Assembly: GCA_028701555.1 (NCBI GenBank)
Contig: JAQVQN010000147.1
Coordinates: forward strand, 1-6,429
DNA length: 6,429 nucleotides
Direction of reading: 5' to 3'
Source of the DNA: Kiritimatiellia bacterium
GTDB lineage: Bacteria > Verrucomicrobiota > Kiritimatiellia > RFP12 > UBA1067
Below are positions 6,328-6,429 of the stretch, one piece after another. Position 1 is the stretch's first letter. Each line of letters starts with the position of its first letter. The notes below the pieces were generated by a model that made no database searches, was not told where the DNA came from, and was given only the letters and a program-made list of their open reading frames with translations. The position numbers and the translations under genes were made by a program.

Positions 6328-6429
6328 TTACTTATCGCCGCAGGAGCCGCCGGCGCCGCTTGCGGCGGCGGCGCCGAGGGAGTTGGTGGTCGATGACCAG
6401 CCGTATTTCTCCAGATACTGCTCGCGCCA
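6328..6429 (-). CDS. C-terminal fragment of an unrecognised minus-strand protein with an Ala/Gly-rich tail
   Basis: Read on the minus strand from the right edge, an open frame gives 33 residues beginning WREQYLEKYGWSS, followed by an Ala/Gly-rich segment and ending GGSCGDK before TAA (6328-6330). The charged, aromatic first part looks like true protein sequence, while the tail is low-complexity and contains one cysteine. The family cannot be identified from so little. Other minus-strand frames are also open across this short stretch, so the frame choice rests on the natural-looking composition and the stop codon. On the minus strand a run of eight T follows the stop almost directly. The gene converges on the tRNA. 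Confidence 0.5.
   Translation of the reverse strand, partial: WREQYLEKYGWSSTTNSLGAAAASGAGGSCGDK

Overview
The window looks like ordinary bacterial chromosome, moderately GC-rich, with close gene packing on the plus strand. I infer the lineage only weakly: the gene types would fit a PVC-superphylum bacterium (Lentisphaerae or Kiritimatiellae type), but nothing here is diagnostic. I see no phage, transposon, CRISPR or other mobile hallmark.

Layout. Bases 1-140 hold the C-terminal end of a DHH/DHHA1 phosphoesterase (NrnA-like). It is followed by a hairpin plus T-run terminator (208-234). A good sigma70-type promoter (294-322) then begins a three-gene plus-strand cluster. The first gene encodes a PTS EIIA type-2 domain fused to two CBS domains (408-1343). 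The second, 9 bases downstream, encodes a 502-residue permease of the ion-transporter (ArsB / P-protein / NhaD / SLC13-like) superfamily (1353-2861). The third overlaps the permease by 19 bases and encodes a 1062-residue SWIM zinc-finger SNF2 helicase (2843-6031). After the cluster comes a promoter-like region (6067-6095), a tRNA with a CAT anticodon and encoded CCA (6111-6186), and a strong intrinsic terminator (6191-6227). Bases 6228-6327 are T/C-rich on the plus strand and hold nothing I recognise. A convergent minus-strand gene enters from the right edge and ends at 6328.

How the genes may work together. The EIIA-CBS protein and the permease probably form a regulator-transporter pair. The EIIA domain keeps its phospho-acceptor histidine, the CBS pair could sense adenine nucleotides, and both could tune ion or anion flux. 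The SWIM-SNF2 protein has a complete motor motif set and no obvious functional tie to transport. Its start inside the permease gene and lack of a Shine-Dalgarno sequence suggest translational coupling.

The most unusual item is the tRNA. Its cloverleaf is otherwise regular, but the T-loop is ATCGTGA, with T54 and A58 both replaced, and the anticodon stem has a T27-C43 mismatch. I found no clear evidence of a previously undescribed multi-gene system.
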